A DNA stretch of 64,000 nt, from NCBI RefSeq assembly GCF_022483985.1, contig NZ_JAKVME010000002.1, positions 1 through 64,000 on the forward strand. Reading direction: 5' to 3'. Under the pieces are notes generated by a model, which was not told the DNA's origin, made no database searches, and was given only the letters and a program-made list of their open reading frames with translations. Below, in pieces: positions 1-7,085 of the stretch. Made by a program: the position numbers and the translations under genes. How positions within the stretch are numbered: position 1 is the first letter of the stretch; each line of letters starts with the position of its first letter. The DNA comes from Acetobacter sp. Its GTDB lineage: Bacteria; Pseudomonadota; Alphaproteobacteria; Acetobacterales; Acetobacteraceae.

Positions 1-3
1 GTC

Positions 4-119
4 GCCAATGCTGAGCGCAGCCGTGATCGACACCTCCACCGAGGCCGGTCGGACCGCACCCGTGCCGGACAGGCCGACCGTCACAAGCATGGCATGGTAC
101 CCGATCATTTCCCGGCACG
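4..119 (+). repeat. Left terminal inverted repeat of the RIT element
   Basis: This 116-bp stretch matches the reverse complement of 3402-3517 with only 8 mismatches (about 93 %), by direct reading. The two arms bracket three adjacent tyrosine recombinase genes. The window starts only 3 bases before the match, so the repeat could extend further left. Confidence 0.88.
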
Positions 120-195
120 ACCAGACCCACGCCGAGTGCCGGTATGGAAGAGAACCTGACCGCCATGGAGCGATCAGGTCCAAATTCTGACGATG

Positions 196-1194
196 TCATG
201 CTCCCCGATGTGCCATCAGGGAAGCGATCAATGCGTCGGGCGCCTTGAAACGTCCTCGCCGGAGTGACGGCGGTAACACAGCCTCGACTGCTTCGAGTTT
301 TTCGGATGGATCTATCCGCAGATAAACCTCGGTCGTTCGGATATCCGCATGCCCCAGCCAGAGCGCAACCTTGCGAATATCCCGCGTGGCCTGAAGCATG
401 GTCACCGCGCAGCTATGCCGCAAGAGATGAGGTGTAATCACGCGATCTGATAAAGTGGGACATTGACTTGCGGCTGAAGCCGCATGTTTTTCCAGGATAT
501 ATTCGAAGCCTGCGCGCGTCATCGTCCGGCCTTGTGCGTTGGTAAATAATTCCGGTGTTGGTGCCGTGCCTCTGACAGCGAGCCATGCCCGGATATCACG
601 CGCGGTATCCTTCCAGAGTGGCAGACAGCGTTCACGTCGTCCCTTGCCCAAAACCGTGACGCTGGGTGCGGGATGCAGGACGACGTCTTCAAGGCGGACA
701 CCAACCAGTTCAGAAACACGTAATCCCGCTGCGAAGCAAAGATGCAGCATGGCCCGATCCCGTATTCCTGCGCGGGTCTTGAGATCGGGAGCATCGAGAA
801 CGGCACGTATTTCGATCAGAGTCAGATGTTGAACGAGCTTCTGCTCGTGCCGTTTGCTTGGGATCGCCCTGATCTGGGCAACCTGTTCCAGCGCTCTGGG
901 ATATTTCAATTCGACATAGCGCATAAAGGTCTTGATCGCCGCGAGCCGCAGATTCCGCGTGGAAACACTGTTGCCGCGCTCCCGTTCGATATTGGTGAGG
1001 AATGCTATGACCATGTCGGCATCGATCTGTTCGAGCATGATCTGGGATGGCTGCACACGTAATCTCGCAGAGACAAAAGCAAAGAGCAGCATGAAACTAT
1101 GGGCATAGGCATCGCAACTATGCGGGCTGAATCCACGCTGATTGGGCAGATAGTCACGCAGAAAACCGACGATAAGAGGTGCAATCGGGGTCAT
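196..1194 (-). CDS. RIT tyrosine recombinase, third gene (RitC type)
   Basis: This is a site-specific recombinase of the phage-integrase family that cuts and rejoins DNA through a 3'-phosphotyrosine. An N-terminal SAM-like core-binding region is followed by the catalytic domain. The catalytic domain has GLRVSELVGVRLEDV (first Arg), HLLRHSCAVTML (HxxR), LGHADIRTTEVYL (second His and nucleophilic Tyr). I chose the start at 1194 (Met-Thr-Pro-Ile) because its ATG overlaps the stop of the preceding gene in an ATGA. The open frame continues 54 codons further upstream inside that gene, but those residues look spurious. The product is 332 aa, and the gene is last in a three-gene operon. Confidence 0.9.
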   Translation of the reverse strand: MTPIAPLIVGFLRDYLPNQRGFSPHSCDAYAHSFMLLFAFVSARLRVQPSQIMLEQIDADMVIAFLTNIERERGNSVSTRNLRLAAIKTFMRYVELKYPRALEQVAQIRAIPSKRHEQKLVQHLTLIEIRAVLDAPDLKTRAGIRDRAMLHLCFAAGLRVSELVGVRLEDVVLHPAPSVTVLGKGRRERCLPLWKDTARDIRAWLAVRGTAPTPELFTNAQGRTMTRAGFEYILEKHAASAASQCPTLSDRVITPHLLRHSCAVTMLQATRDIRKVALWLGHADIRTTEVYLRIDPSEKLEAVEAVLPPSLRRGRFKAPDALIASLMAHRGA

Positions 1195-2111
1195 GACAGC
1201 CTCTCCCCGATCAGGTATTCGGCCATTCCCGCGATATCCCTCATCAATTCGGGTGTCGCCTGTAGATACCAATAGGTATATCGGATATGTGCGTGCCCGA
1301 GATATGTCGACAGTGCGATAAAATCGCGAGCGACATCCTCCCGCCGGGCTGAGCATTGTTCGAGCACCCGTGTCGCGAAGGTATGTCGGAGATCATGGAT
1401 GCGGGGGCGACGGGTGCGCCCCTGACCGATACCTGCTTTGCGCAGGATGACATGGAATGCTGCATACAAGGTTCCCACGCCCATCGGCTTTCCACCAACG
1501 GACAGAAACATATGATCGTCCTCCCCTGAGAACTGCTCACGGATAGCAAGGTAGTCGCGCAATGCGGCAGCGACGCTCGGATGCATCGGAACAAGTCGGC
1601 TTTTATTGAATTTCGTCTGACGGATATGCAGCACGTCGCCCAATAACAGATCACACAACCGAAGATTCAGCGCCTCGGAGACCCGCAGACCGGTCGACGC
1701 AAGCAATCCGATCAGCATCACGTATATGTGCTGCCTGAGCGGACTGGGCTTCTGCCGACGCAAATTACCTGCCGCAGCAAGCATGCGGGCAATCTCGTCC
1801 CGGGAATAGATATAAGGCGTCGGTCTCGATACCGGGCAATAGAATATGTGGTGGTCAGGAACTTCATGAAGAGGATCTTCCGCGCGCAGAAAACGTGCAA
1901 AATGCGCAAGCTCCTGAAGTTTTCGATATCGGGCGCGTTGGGTTGACGAAGTAGAAGACGACCAGTCCAGCGCGCTCTCGATACGAATATGGGTATCGGC
2001 GCGTTCCGCCGCATAGCGGGCAAATGCCTCGAGATGACGGGCTGTTTTTTCAAGTTTGAACCCCTGTGAGCGGCGCAGGGTTATATAGCGGTTCACGTCG
2101 TCAATCAGCAT
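1191..2111 (-). CDS. RIT tyrosine recombinase, second gene (RitB type)
   Basis: The product is a 306-aa phage-integrase-family recombinase. Catalytic landmarks are TGLRVSEALNLRLCDL (Arg), IHDLRHTFATRVL (HxxR) and YLGHAHIRYTYWYL (His plus Tyr). It overlaps its neighbours on both sides: 7 bp with the gene before (2105-2111) and 4 bp with the gene after (1191-1194). The three proteins are therefore probably made in coupled fashion. The three recombinases are clearly different from each other, as in known RIT elements, so this is not a tandem duplication. Confidence 0.9.
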   Translation of the reverse strand: MLIDDVNRYITLRRSQGFKLEKTARHLEAFARYAAERADTHIRIESALDWSSSTSSTQRARYRKLQELAHFARFLRAEDPLHEVPDHHIFYCPVSRPTPYIYSRDEIARMLAAAGNLRRQKPSPLRQHIYVMLIGLLASTGLRVSEALNLRLCDLLLGDVLHIRQTKFNKSRLVPMHPSVAAALRDYLAIREQFSGEDDHMFLSVGGKPMGVGTLYAAFHVILRKAGIGQGRTRRPRIHDLRHTFATRVLEQCSARREDVARDFIALSTYLGHAHIRYTYWYLQATPELMRDIAGMAEYLIGERLS

Positions 2112-3331
2112 GGTGCCCTCCCACCCCAGGGCTGGGCAATGACAGAGAGAAGGGTCTGGTCGACCTTGGCATAATGGGCTGTTATCGCTGTATCGCGATG
2201 ACGGAGCACTGAGCCGACATCAGCCAGGCTCACCCCATGACGCAACATGGCTGTTGCCGCCGAATGACGCAGAATATGTGCGCCGCGATGCGGGCTATCT
2301 ATGCCGGCCCGCGTCAAGGCACGATTGACCAGACATTTTACGACGATCCGGTTAATCTCATGGACCGGAGCGACCACCGTGACGAACAACGCGTGTGTTG
2401 GCAGCGGCGGTCTTTGACGCGTCACATAGGCAATGATGGCGTCGCCTATTTCCTGAGTCAGGGGCAGCAGTTCAAGTCGGCGGCCTTTCCCATGGATCCG
2501 GATATGACCCTGACTCCAGTCGAGATCGTCAAACGTCAGGCGCGCGACCTCGCTGGCACGCAACCCGAGACGGGCCAGCAGCAGGATGATGGCCCGATCC
2601 CGGAGATACTGTTCGCCATCGCACGCATCGATAATGCGCCCAATCTCCGTGTCCGGAAGAAATCGCGGGATGGAGGTCAACTGCCAGTTTGCTGATCGGG
2701 GCAGTGCATGCACCAATCCCGACGGACAACGCCTTGTCGCAACCAAAAAACGCAGAAATGACCGTGTTGAAACAATGATGCCCTTTACTCGACACTGTGA
2801 GACATTCTGTCCCCGTTCCAGGACGAAGGCACGGATGGTGGCTGCCGTATAAGTGGTCGGATCTTCACCCATGTAGGCAACAAAAAGACGAATGACGTGA
2901 AGGTAAAAACCGAGCGTTGTCTCTGCCAGACCATGCTGTTCCAATGCCCAATGTCTGAATTCCACGAGGAGAGCAGGTTCGGCAGGAGCAGGCAAAGAAT
3001 CCAGCACTTTGCATGTTTCCAAATAGATAATGAATAATTTGGCACATCCCACGACATCCTGACGGAGATCGCCGGGAAATCGCGCTCGATATCCCGACGC
3101 GATCAGCGTAGATGAAGCCATGTATGCTTGGCGAATGGTCGCGAGCGTATAATCTGCCGCGCGTGCCCAATGCGTCCAGCATGCCAGCAGCCGCTCCAAT
3201 TCTATAACGGTCAAAGGTGTGTATTGCTTCTCGCGAAGCCACTGAAGAAAACCCTCGACATGATTTGCTGCAAGTCCAGCTGCCAGTCGTGCTTTAACCG
3301 AATTCTGGCGGATATAATTACCCGTTGGCAT
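2105..3331 (-). CDS. RIT tyrosine recombinase, first gene (RitA type)
   Basis: The product is a 408-aa phage-integrase-family recombinase and the first gene of the trio. An N-terminal core-binding domain precedes the catalytic part, which shows ARLGLRASEVARLTFDDL (Arg), AHILRHSAATAML (HxxR) and VLRHRDTAITAHYAKV (His/Arg and Tyr). The start at 3331 is preceded by an AGGAGG ribosome binding site at 3335-3340 (minus strand). The short interval to the right inverted repeat should hold the operon promoter. Confidence 0.9.
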   Translation of the reverse strand: MPTGNYIRQNSVKARLAAGLAANHVEGFLQWLREKQYTPLTVIELERLLACWTHWARAADYTLATIRQAYMASSTLIASGYRARFPGDLRQDVVGCAKLFIIYLETCKVLDSLPAPAEPALLVEFRHWALEQHGLAETTLGFYLHVIRLFVAYMGEDPTTYTAATIRAFVLERGQNVSQCRVKGIIVSTRSFLRFLVATRRCPSGLVHALPRSANWQLTSIPRFLPDTEIGRIIDACDGEQYLRDRAIILLLARLGLRASEVARLTFDDLDWSQGHIRIHGKGRRLELLPLTQEIGDAIIAYVTRQRPPLPTHALFVTVVAPVHEINRIVVKCLVNRALTRAGIDSPHRGAHILRHSAATAMLRHGVSLADVGSVLRHRDTAITAHYAKVDQTLLSVIAQPWGGRAPC

Positions 3332-3401
3332 GATGCCTCCTCCTGTTGGGTGGAAGCAGAATTATGACCATGGGATCTATCGATCAGGACGACCGAAATG
3401 G

Positions 3402-3517
3402 CGTGCCGCGATATGATCGGGGACCATGTCATGCTTGTGACGATCGGCCTGTCCGGCACGGGTGCGGCCCGACCGGCCTCGATGGAGGTGTCGATCACGG
3501 CTGCGCTCAGCATCGGC
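3402..3517 (-). repeat. Right terminal inverted repeat of the RIT element
   Basis: This is the inverted partner of 4-119, with 8 differences in 116 bases and no gaps. Short open frames that run through both arms are mirror images of the same repeat and are not counted as genes. Confidence 0.88.
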
Positions 3518-3958
3518 AGCACCTGGTCGATCGTCCGTCACACCGGCATCGAACGGTCTGACCCCGCATCGGCGCTCACGTCGTGATCAGGTGACTGGTT
3601 TCCATCGTGCCGCACCTGCCCTGTCGTGACGTCTGAGCAGGGGACGGCCTGTCTGTTGCCACGGTTCAATGCGTCCGGCGACCGTCGTGCGGCATCGGAT
3701 CCCCGGATGTCTGTTGCTCCCACCCCAAACGGCCTCTCTCAAAGGCGTGTCTGGCACCATGCCGGCTTTGCTCCCGCAACGGCTTGGCCAGGCTTTTTCC
3801 CCTGCGCTGACGCGCATTCCTCGCGAGGCAAAAACCCTGGCTGACGCCGTCCTCCGCTGCGCTGCGGCCCTGCGGGTGCGGGCCAGCCGTCCCGTTGCCT
3901 GCAGACCGCCATCGAGGCCGCATGGGGCGGCGTCGATACACTGACAGGAGATACGACA
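3518..3958. promoter_or_regulatory. Non-coding leader upstream of the first DUF736 gene
   Basis: There is no convincing gene in these 441 bases. The last ~190 bases share blocks with the leader of the DUF736 gene at 46863. Both contain TTTCCCCTG followed by GCTG and an ATTCCTCGCG block, then CCGCCGTCCTCCGC, and CCATCGAGGCCG close to the start codon. Conserved long GC-rich leaders in front of two separate DUF736 genes suggest a shared regulatory function, possibly early expression after DNA entry. That function is inference. Confidence 0.4.
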
Positions 3959-4258
3959 ATGGCACAGATCGGCACCTTTACCCGCACCGAAGACGGCATC
4001 TTCAACGGCACGATCCGCACCCTCAACATCAACGTCAAGGCGACCATCCGGCCCGTAACCCGGGAGCATGACCGGGCTCCCGACTACCGGGTCGCCGCCA
4101 ACGGGGTTGAACTCGGGGCCGGGTGGAGCCGGACCGCCAAGGACAGCGGTGCCGAATATCTCTCGCTCAAGCTCGATGACCCCTCCTTTAACGGACCGGT
4201 CTACGCGAGCCTCGTGCAGGGCGATAACGGCGAGCACAAGCTCATCTGGTCGCGCTGA
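3959..4258 (+). CDS. DUF736 domain protein
   Basis: This 99-aa protein of the DUF736 family is complete: MAQIGTFTRTEDG at the start, a middle APDYRV block, the [10 protein letters not shown] core, and LIWSR at the end. DUF736 proteins are small conserved accessory proteins of alphaproteobacterial conjugative plasmids and ICEs, and their biochemical role is unknown. An ACAGGAGA ribosome binding site lies 8 bases before the ATG. Four full DUF736 genes and one fragment occur in this window. Confidence 0.9.
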   Translation: MAQIGTFTRTEDGIFNGTIRTLNINVKATIRPVTREHDRAPDYRVAANGVELGAGWSRTAKDSGAEYLSLKLDDPSFNGPVYASLVQGDNGEHKLIWSR

Positions 4259-4265
4259 CCACCTC

Positions 4266-4294
4266 CCGGCGCCTCGCCCAACGCGGGGCGCCGG
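4266..4294 (+). terminator. Hairpin just after the DUF736 stop codon
   Basis: CCGGCGCC (4266-4273) pairs perfectly with GGCGCCGG (4287-4294) across a 13-base loop, 8 bases after the stop. No T-tract follows (TCTCTC instead), so it may be a weak terminator or an mRNA 3'-end stabiliser. Confidence 0.45.
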
Positions 4295-4311
4295 TCTCTC
4301 ACCACCCCGAT

Positions 4312-4428
4312 ATTATGCGGAGCAGAAACCAGCCCAAACCCGCAGAAAACCGCCATCCCGGATCACCCGCTCCGCATAATCACGGACTCCACATAATCGA
4401 CCTTATGCGGAGCGCCGCATAAGGTCGA
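4312..4428. repeat. Cluster of ATTATGCGGAGC-type inverted repeats
   Basis: ATTATGCGGAGC (4312-4323) is matched perfectly by GCTCCGCATAAT (4369-4380). A further partial copy follows (TCCACATAAT, 4388-4397). Next is a perfect hairpin with 14-base arms, TCGACCTTATGCGG (4397-4410) and CCGCATAAGGTCGA (4415-4428), around a 4-base loop. The cluster begins after one DUF736 gene and ends exactly where a second DUF736 gene resumes without its 5' half. It looks like recombination sites or ends left by a lost mobile element. I do not recognise the element. Confidence 0.6.
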
Positions 4429-4600
4429 GATCGGGGCGGCCTGGTCCCGGCGCTCCAACGAGGGGCGCGACTATCTGAGCCTCAAGCTCGACGATCCGAG
4501 CTTCAACGCCCCGATCTTCGCCAATCTCTTCGATGACGAGGACGGCGAGGGTTACAGCCTGATCTGGTCCCGCCCCAATGGTCGCCGCAACGGCGACTGA
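4421..4600 (+). pseudogene. 3' fragment of a second DUF736 gene
   Basis: Reading from 4421 gives a DUF736 C-terminal half of about 59 codons: [20 protein letters not shown], then [15 protein letters not shown], then [10 protein letters not shown] stop follows at 4598-4600. No start codon exists in frame, because a stop lies at 4394-4396. The 5' half has been replaced by the inverted-repeat cluster. The sequence is closest in style to the DUF736 protein at 46863 (both end Arg-Asn-Gly-Asp). Confidence 0.85.
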
Positions 4601-4612
4601 AGTGCCCGCGAT

Positions 4613-4637
4613 CCCCGCCCGGCCGGTCCGGGCGGGG
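4613..4637 (+). terminator. Terminator-like hairpin after the DUF736 fragment
   Basis: CCCCGCCCGG (4613-4622) pairs with CCGGGCGGGG (4628-4637) around a 5-base loop, followed by CCTTCG. A perfect 10-bp GC stem 12 bases past a stop codon fits an intrinsic terminator without a strong T-tract. Confidence 0.6.
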
Positions 4638-4939
4638 CCTTCGCATGACCGGTTGGAAACCAGCGGGCGTGCGCAGCAGTCGCGCTCCTCTCGATCTGCC
4701 GGGGTGCGGGCAAGAAAGGGGAACAGGGCTTCCCTCAGTCTTCCCATTATACCATGCCCGGCGTGAACCGCCTCAAGGACGCGCGGTCCCCCCAATTTTG
4801 CCCGGCGCACCCTACGGGCACACCGGACAAAATCGGCTCCCCCGGGCGCCGCTGGCGCGGTCGCCTGCGGCGATCCCTGACCCGGCTCCCGCGTGCATGA
4901 GGCGGAGTCCTGTCTTCGAGAAACGAAAGGAGCAGGACG
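4638..4939. promoter_or_regulatory. Non-coding leader upstream of a small gene
   Basis: No gene is visible in these 302 bases. A near-perfect inverted repeat (ATTTTGCCCGG at 4794-4804 against CCGGACAAAAT at 4828-4838) can fold in the transcript. An AAAGGAG ribosome binding site for the next gene lies at 4926-4932. It resembles the long GC-rich leaders of the DUF736 and methyltransferase genes in general character. Confidence 0.35.
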
Positions 4940-5092
4940 ATGACCACGCTACACGACCATATCCAGATGCTGCGCGCCGAACTGACCAGCTTTTACCTGA
5001 GCCACGGGGAGCGCCGACGGATCGAACGAGAACTGAAGCTGGCATGCGCGCAATTCGCGGCGGACCGATACGACGAGACCCCCCCCGCATAG
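4940..5092 (+). CDS. Small uncharacterised protein, 50 aa
   Basis: The ORF encodes MTTLHDHIQMLRAEL, then an RRRIERELKLA stretch, and ends DETPPA. It is charged and predicted helical, with no membrane segment. Three things support it as a real gene: an AAAGGAGCAGGAC ribosome binding site just before the ATG, an intrinsic terminator starting inside its last codons, and its place ahead of the regulatory block of module A. Function is unknown. Confidence 0.65.
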   Translation: MTTLHDHIQMLRAELTSFYLSHGERRRIERELKLACAQFAADRYDETPPA

Positions 5093-5106
5093 AGCGGGGG
5101 GCTTTT
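5081..5106 (+). terminator. Rho-independent terminator
   Basis: CCCCCCGC (5081-5088) pairs with GCGGGGGG (5094-5101) around a 5-base loop and is followed by CTTTT. It overlaps the end of the 50-aa gene, so it terminates that transcript. Confidence 0.85.
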
Positions 5107-5191
5107 CGTATGGTCGCCCGTGCCATCGGATATCCAGGCGCCGATTCCACTTTGCCATCCTCCTGAAAGAACGTTGTTGAATCTCTCTAAC

Positions 5192-5208
5192 ACGACTATT
5201 ATAGTCGT
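5192..5208. promoter_or_regulatory. Palindromic operator upstream of the XRE regulator
   Basis: ACGACTAT-T-ATAGTCGT is a perfect 8-bp dyad around one central base, 42 bases before the XRE regulator start. It is AT-rich in an otherwise GC-rich region, which suits an autoregulated promoter. The second-copy regulator at 47231 has a different operator-like dyad. Confidence 0.65.
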
Positions 5209-5249
5209 ATTACTGGTGTGCATGCCCCGCGTGTCGGATGTGATCATGG

Positions 5250-5534
5250 ATGATCACTGGCCGACAGGTAAGGGCGGCACGGGCACTCCTGAACTGGACA
5301 CAGGAGATGCTCGCTGAAAAAGCCCTCGTAGCACTGACCGCGCTCAAGCGCCTTGAATCCGAACGCGGTCTCGGCGTTCATGAGGGCACGACCGACCAGG
5401 TTCGCCGCGCGCTGGAAGCGGCGGGCATCCTGTTCATCGAGTCCGGACAAGGGCGTGGCGTCATGTTTCTTAACGAGACTTCCGGCATCGAAACGCGGCA
5501 GGCTAGGGTGCGTCGCGTTCGTTCTCCGACCTGA
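5250..5534 (+). CDS. XRE-family regulator (QseC-like position)
   Basis: This 94-aa protein starts with the HTH-XRE layout ITGRQVRAARALLNWTQEML, followed by ALVALTALKRLESERG as recognition helix. The rest is short (LEAAGILFIESGQGRGVMFL), typical of minimal plasmid repressors. It lies 11 bases before the DUF2285 gene, and an operator-like dyad precedes it. In ICEMlSymR7A an XRE protein, QseC, controls the antiactivator gene qseM. The same neighbour pair here suggests the same role, although in R7A the genes are not arranged as this co-directional pair. Confidence 0.75.
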   Translation: MITGRQVRAARALLNWTQEMLAEKALVALTALKRLESERGLGVHEGTTDQVRRALEAAGILFIESGQGRGVMFLNETSGIETRQARVRRVRSPT

Positions 5535-5545
5535 TCGACTCCATC

Positions 5546-5824
5546 ATGCAGAAGCCCCCGCTCGACCCGTCTGTCGCCGACAGCGCTCCGGAAGCGTCCT
5601 GTCTCACCGGCTACGACGAACAGCATCTGATTACCTATCTCCGCCTGCTGGATGCCGAGGCCGACGGCGCCGACTGGCGCGAGGTCGCCCGCATCGTGCT
5701 CCACCGCGACCCGGTGGTTGACCCCGAGGGCGTCCACCGCTGCTGGCACAGTCATCTGGCGCGGGCGCACTGGATGACCGAGCATGGCTACCAGCATCTG
5801 CTGCGCGGCGGCGCGCCCCACTGA
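5546..5824 (+). CDS. Small DUF2285 protein, QseM-like antiactivator
   Basis: This 92-aa protein contains LITYLRLLDAEADGADWREV, ARIVLHRDP, then HLARAHWMTEHGYQHLLRGG. That is the pattern of a stand-alone DUF2285 domain, a helix-turn-helix variant. Established knowledge: QseM of ICEMlSymR7A is such a protein; it binds and blocks the activators TraR and FseA. The C-terminal part of the FseA-like product just downstream has the matching pattern (SQREIAGVLFGRE, then GLTDGGYRRLLLHP). This fits an antiactivator built from the same fold as its target. Confidence 0.75.
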   Translation: MQKPPLDPSVADSAPEASCLTGYDEQHLITYLRLLDAEADGADWREVARIVLHRDPVVDPEGVHRCWHSHLARAHWMTEHGYQHLLRGGAPH

Positions 5825-5956
5825 CACCCTGAATCGTTGCGTGACCTGCAAGACCTGTTGCAGGTGCGGGGCGTAGCGGGCAACGGGACGGTCTGGCATA
5901 CTCTCGCGAGCAAGTACTTGCCCTGTTCCCACCCGTTACGCATCGGAGACGACGCC

Positions 5957-6722
5957 ATGAGCCGCGCCAACTGGCGGTCGGCGGGCGCGTACGAGGGCCT
6001 GCGGTCGCTCGACGCTCCTGCCTTTGCCTTGCAGTTTGTCAGTCGCAATCGGGACTTTATCCGTGATCGTGCCGCCCTTCAGCGCGCCGCGCTCCGGGCC
6101 GCGCTGTCCACGTCAGACGCCGAAGCCTTCGCCCGGCGCTGGGGGTTGCGATTTCGAGAGTGTCCGCACGGCCCTCAATCCGCGTACCGCCCGCTGGACT
6201 GTTGCGGTATCGCCGGCCGTGATTGCGGTTGTCCGCCTGCCGACAGCACTGGCTGACGCGGCGTATCATCCGGTCTCCCTCGCTCGGGCAGAACTGCCGC
6301 CTGATATGGCGGGAGAAGTGCTGGTCGAGCAGGGGGAGATGATCCTGCGGCTGTACGTCTTGCCGCCTGACGGGGCTCAGCTCGGCGTGCTCCTGCCGCT
6401 CGACGCGCTGTTCGAGGTGCGTGTCCAGGCCGCCCTGCGGCTCTGGCGCGTGCTGATGGATCGGCGTCCCGGTCGTGATCCGGCCTGCCTGTCATCCGAT
6501 CGCATCCGCAGGCTGATCCTGGCGCTCCGGACGCTCGATGGCCTGGACGACGGGGTGTCGCAGCGCGAGATCGCCGGCGTCCTGTTCGGTCGGGAGGTTT
6601 CCGCAGGGGACTGGCTCTCCCATGATCTGCATTTCCGCATGAAACGGCTGGTGCGTTTTGCGCGGGGACTGACTGACGGAGGATATCGGCGCCTGCTACT
6701 GCACCCGTTTCGGGGACGATAG
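5957..6722 (+). CDS. fseA: FseA-like excision activator, two frames joined by +1 shift
   Basis: Frame one starts at ATG 5957 (GGAG at 5945-5948) with MSRANWRSAGAYEGLRSLDA, a DUF6499-like N-terminus, and runs to FARRWGLRF. Homology then continues in the +1 frame from about 6155 to the TAG at 6720-6722: VSPAVIAVVRLP, then LLPLDALFEVRVQAALRLWR, then a C-terminal DUF2285 domain. Unshifted reading stops at 6256 after about 100 residues. The joined protein would be about 254 aa. In ICEMlSymR7A FseA is made by programmed +1 frameshifting and activates rdfS. The paralogue at 47754 shifts at the same motif, so mutation is an unlikely explanation. Confidence 0.8.
6140..6158 (+). promoter_or_regulatory. 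Probable programmed +1 frameshift site of fseA (module A)
   Basis: Codons read TGG GGG TTG CGA TTT CGA in the first frame, encoding Trp-Gly-Leu-Arg-Phe. Homology resumes as TTC GAG AGT in the +1 frame. The second fseA-like gene has TGG GGG TTG CGT TTT CCC at the equivalent place (47931-47948) and also shifts +1. Conservation of both site and direction supports recoding. Confidence 0.7.
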
Positions 6723-7085
6723 TGGATGATGAATGTCTTGTAGGGCCGGAAGAACAGAACAAGGAGGCTGATAGTATCCATGGCCTCACTGCTGGCCGCT
6801 CCGGTGCTTTGTGTCGAGGAAAACCGAAAATGGTCCGCTATTGGAGACGCGTGACGGTTCGTTGAAAAGAAGAAGTGAGGCTTCAGATACATAAGGAGAA
6901 AATAGTCCATTCCTGAACATTATACGTCAAAAGATAACGTTGACACGAGCCATCGCATGTTTGCATCGGGAATGTTTCTGCAGGGGCAGTTATTTTGTAA
7001 TCGAATACCGCAACCCAGATATGGAAAACCTGCCCGGAAAAATTGGCCTGACGGCGAATTTTTCCGGACATTTATTCGAAGTTTA
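6723..7085. other. Gap with no recognised gene
   Basis: These 363 bases between fseA and the permease are more AT-rich than the surroundings and contain no ORF with coding character. In module B rdfS follows fseA directly. This gap therefore probably marks the left border of inserted DNA carrying the permease. Confidence 0.4.

Larger units (their letters stand above)
4..3517. mobile_element. Recombinase-In-Trio (RIT) element
   Basis: Three overlapping tyrosine recombinase genes on the minus strand (3331 down to 196) lie between 116-bp inverted repeats. This matches the published definition of RIT elements: three distinct recombinases, always in the same order, inside long inverted repeats. 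No cargo gene is present. The element sits next to the DUF736 end of conjugative module A, a common kind of location for RIT elements on plasmids and islands. The outer target and any duplication on the left lie outside the window. Confidence 0.88.

Noticed and set aside
8-190. 60-aa open frame at the left edge, mirrored at 3211-3522
   Set aside because: Both run through the RIT inverted repeats. The similarity is that of the DNA repeat, not of two genes.
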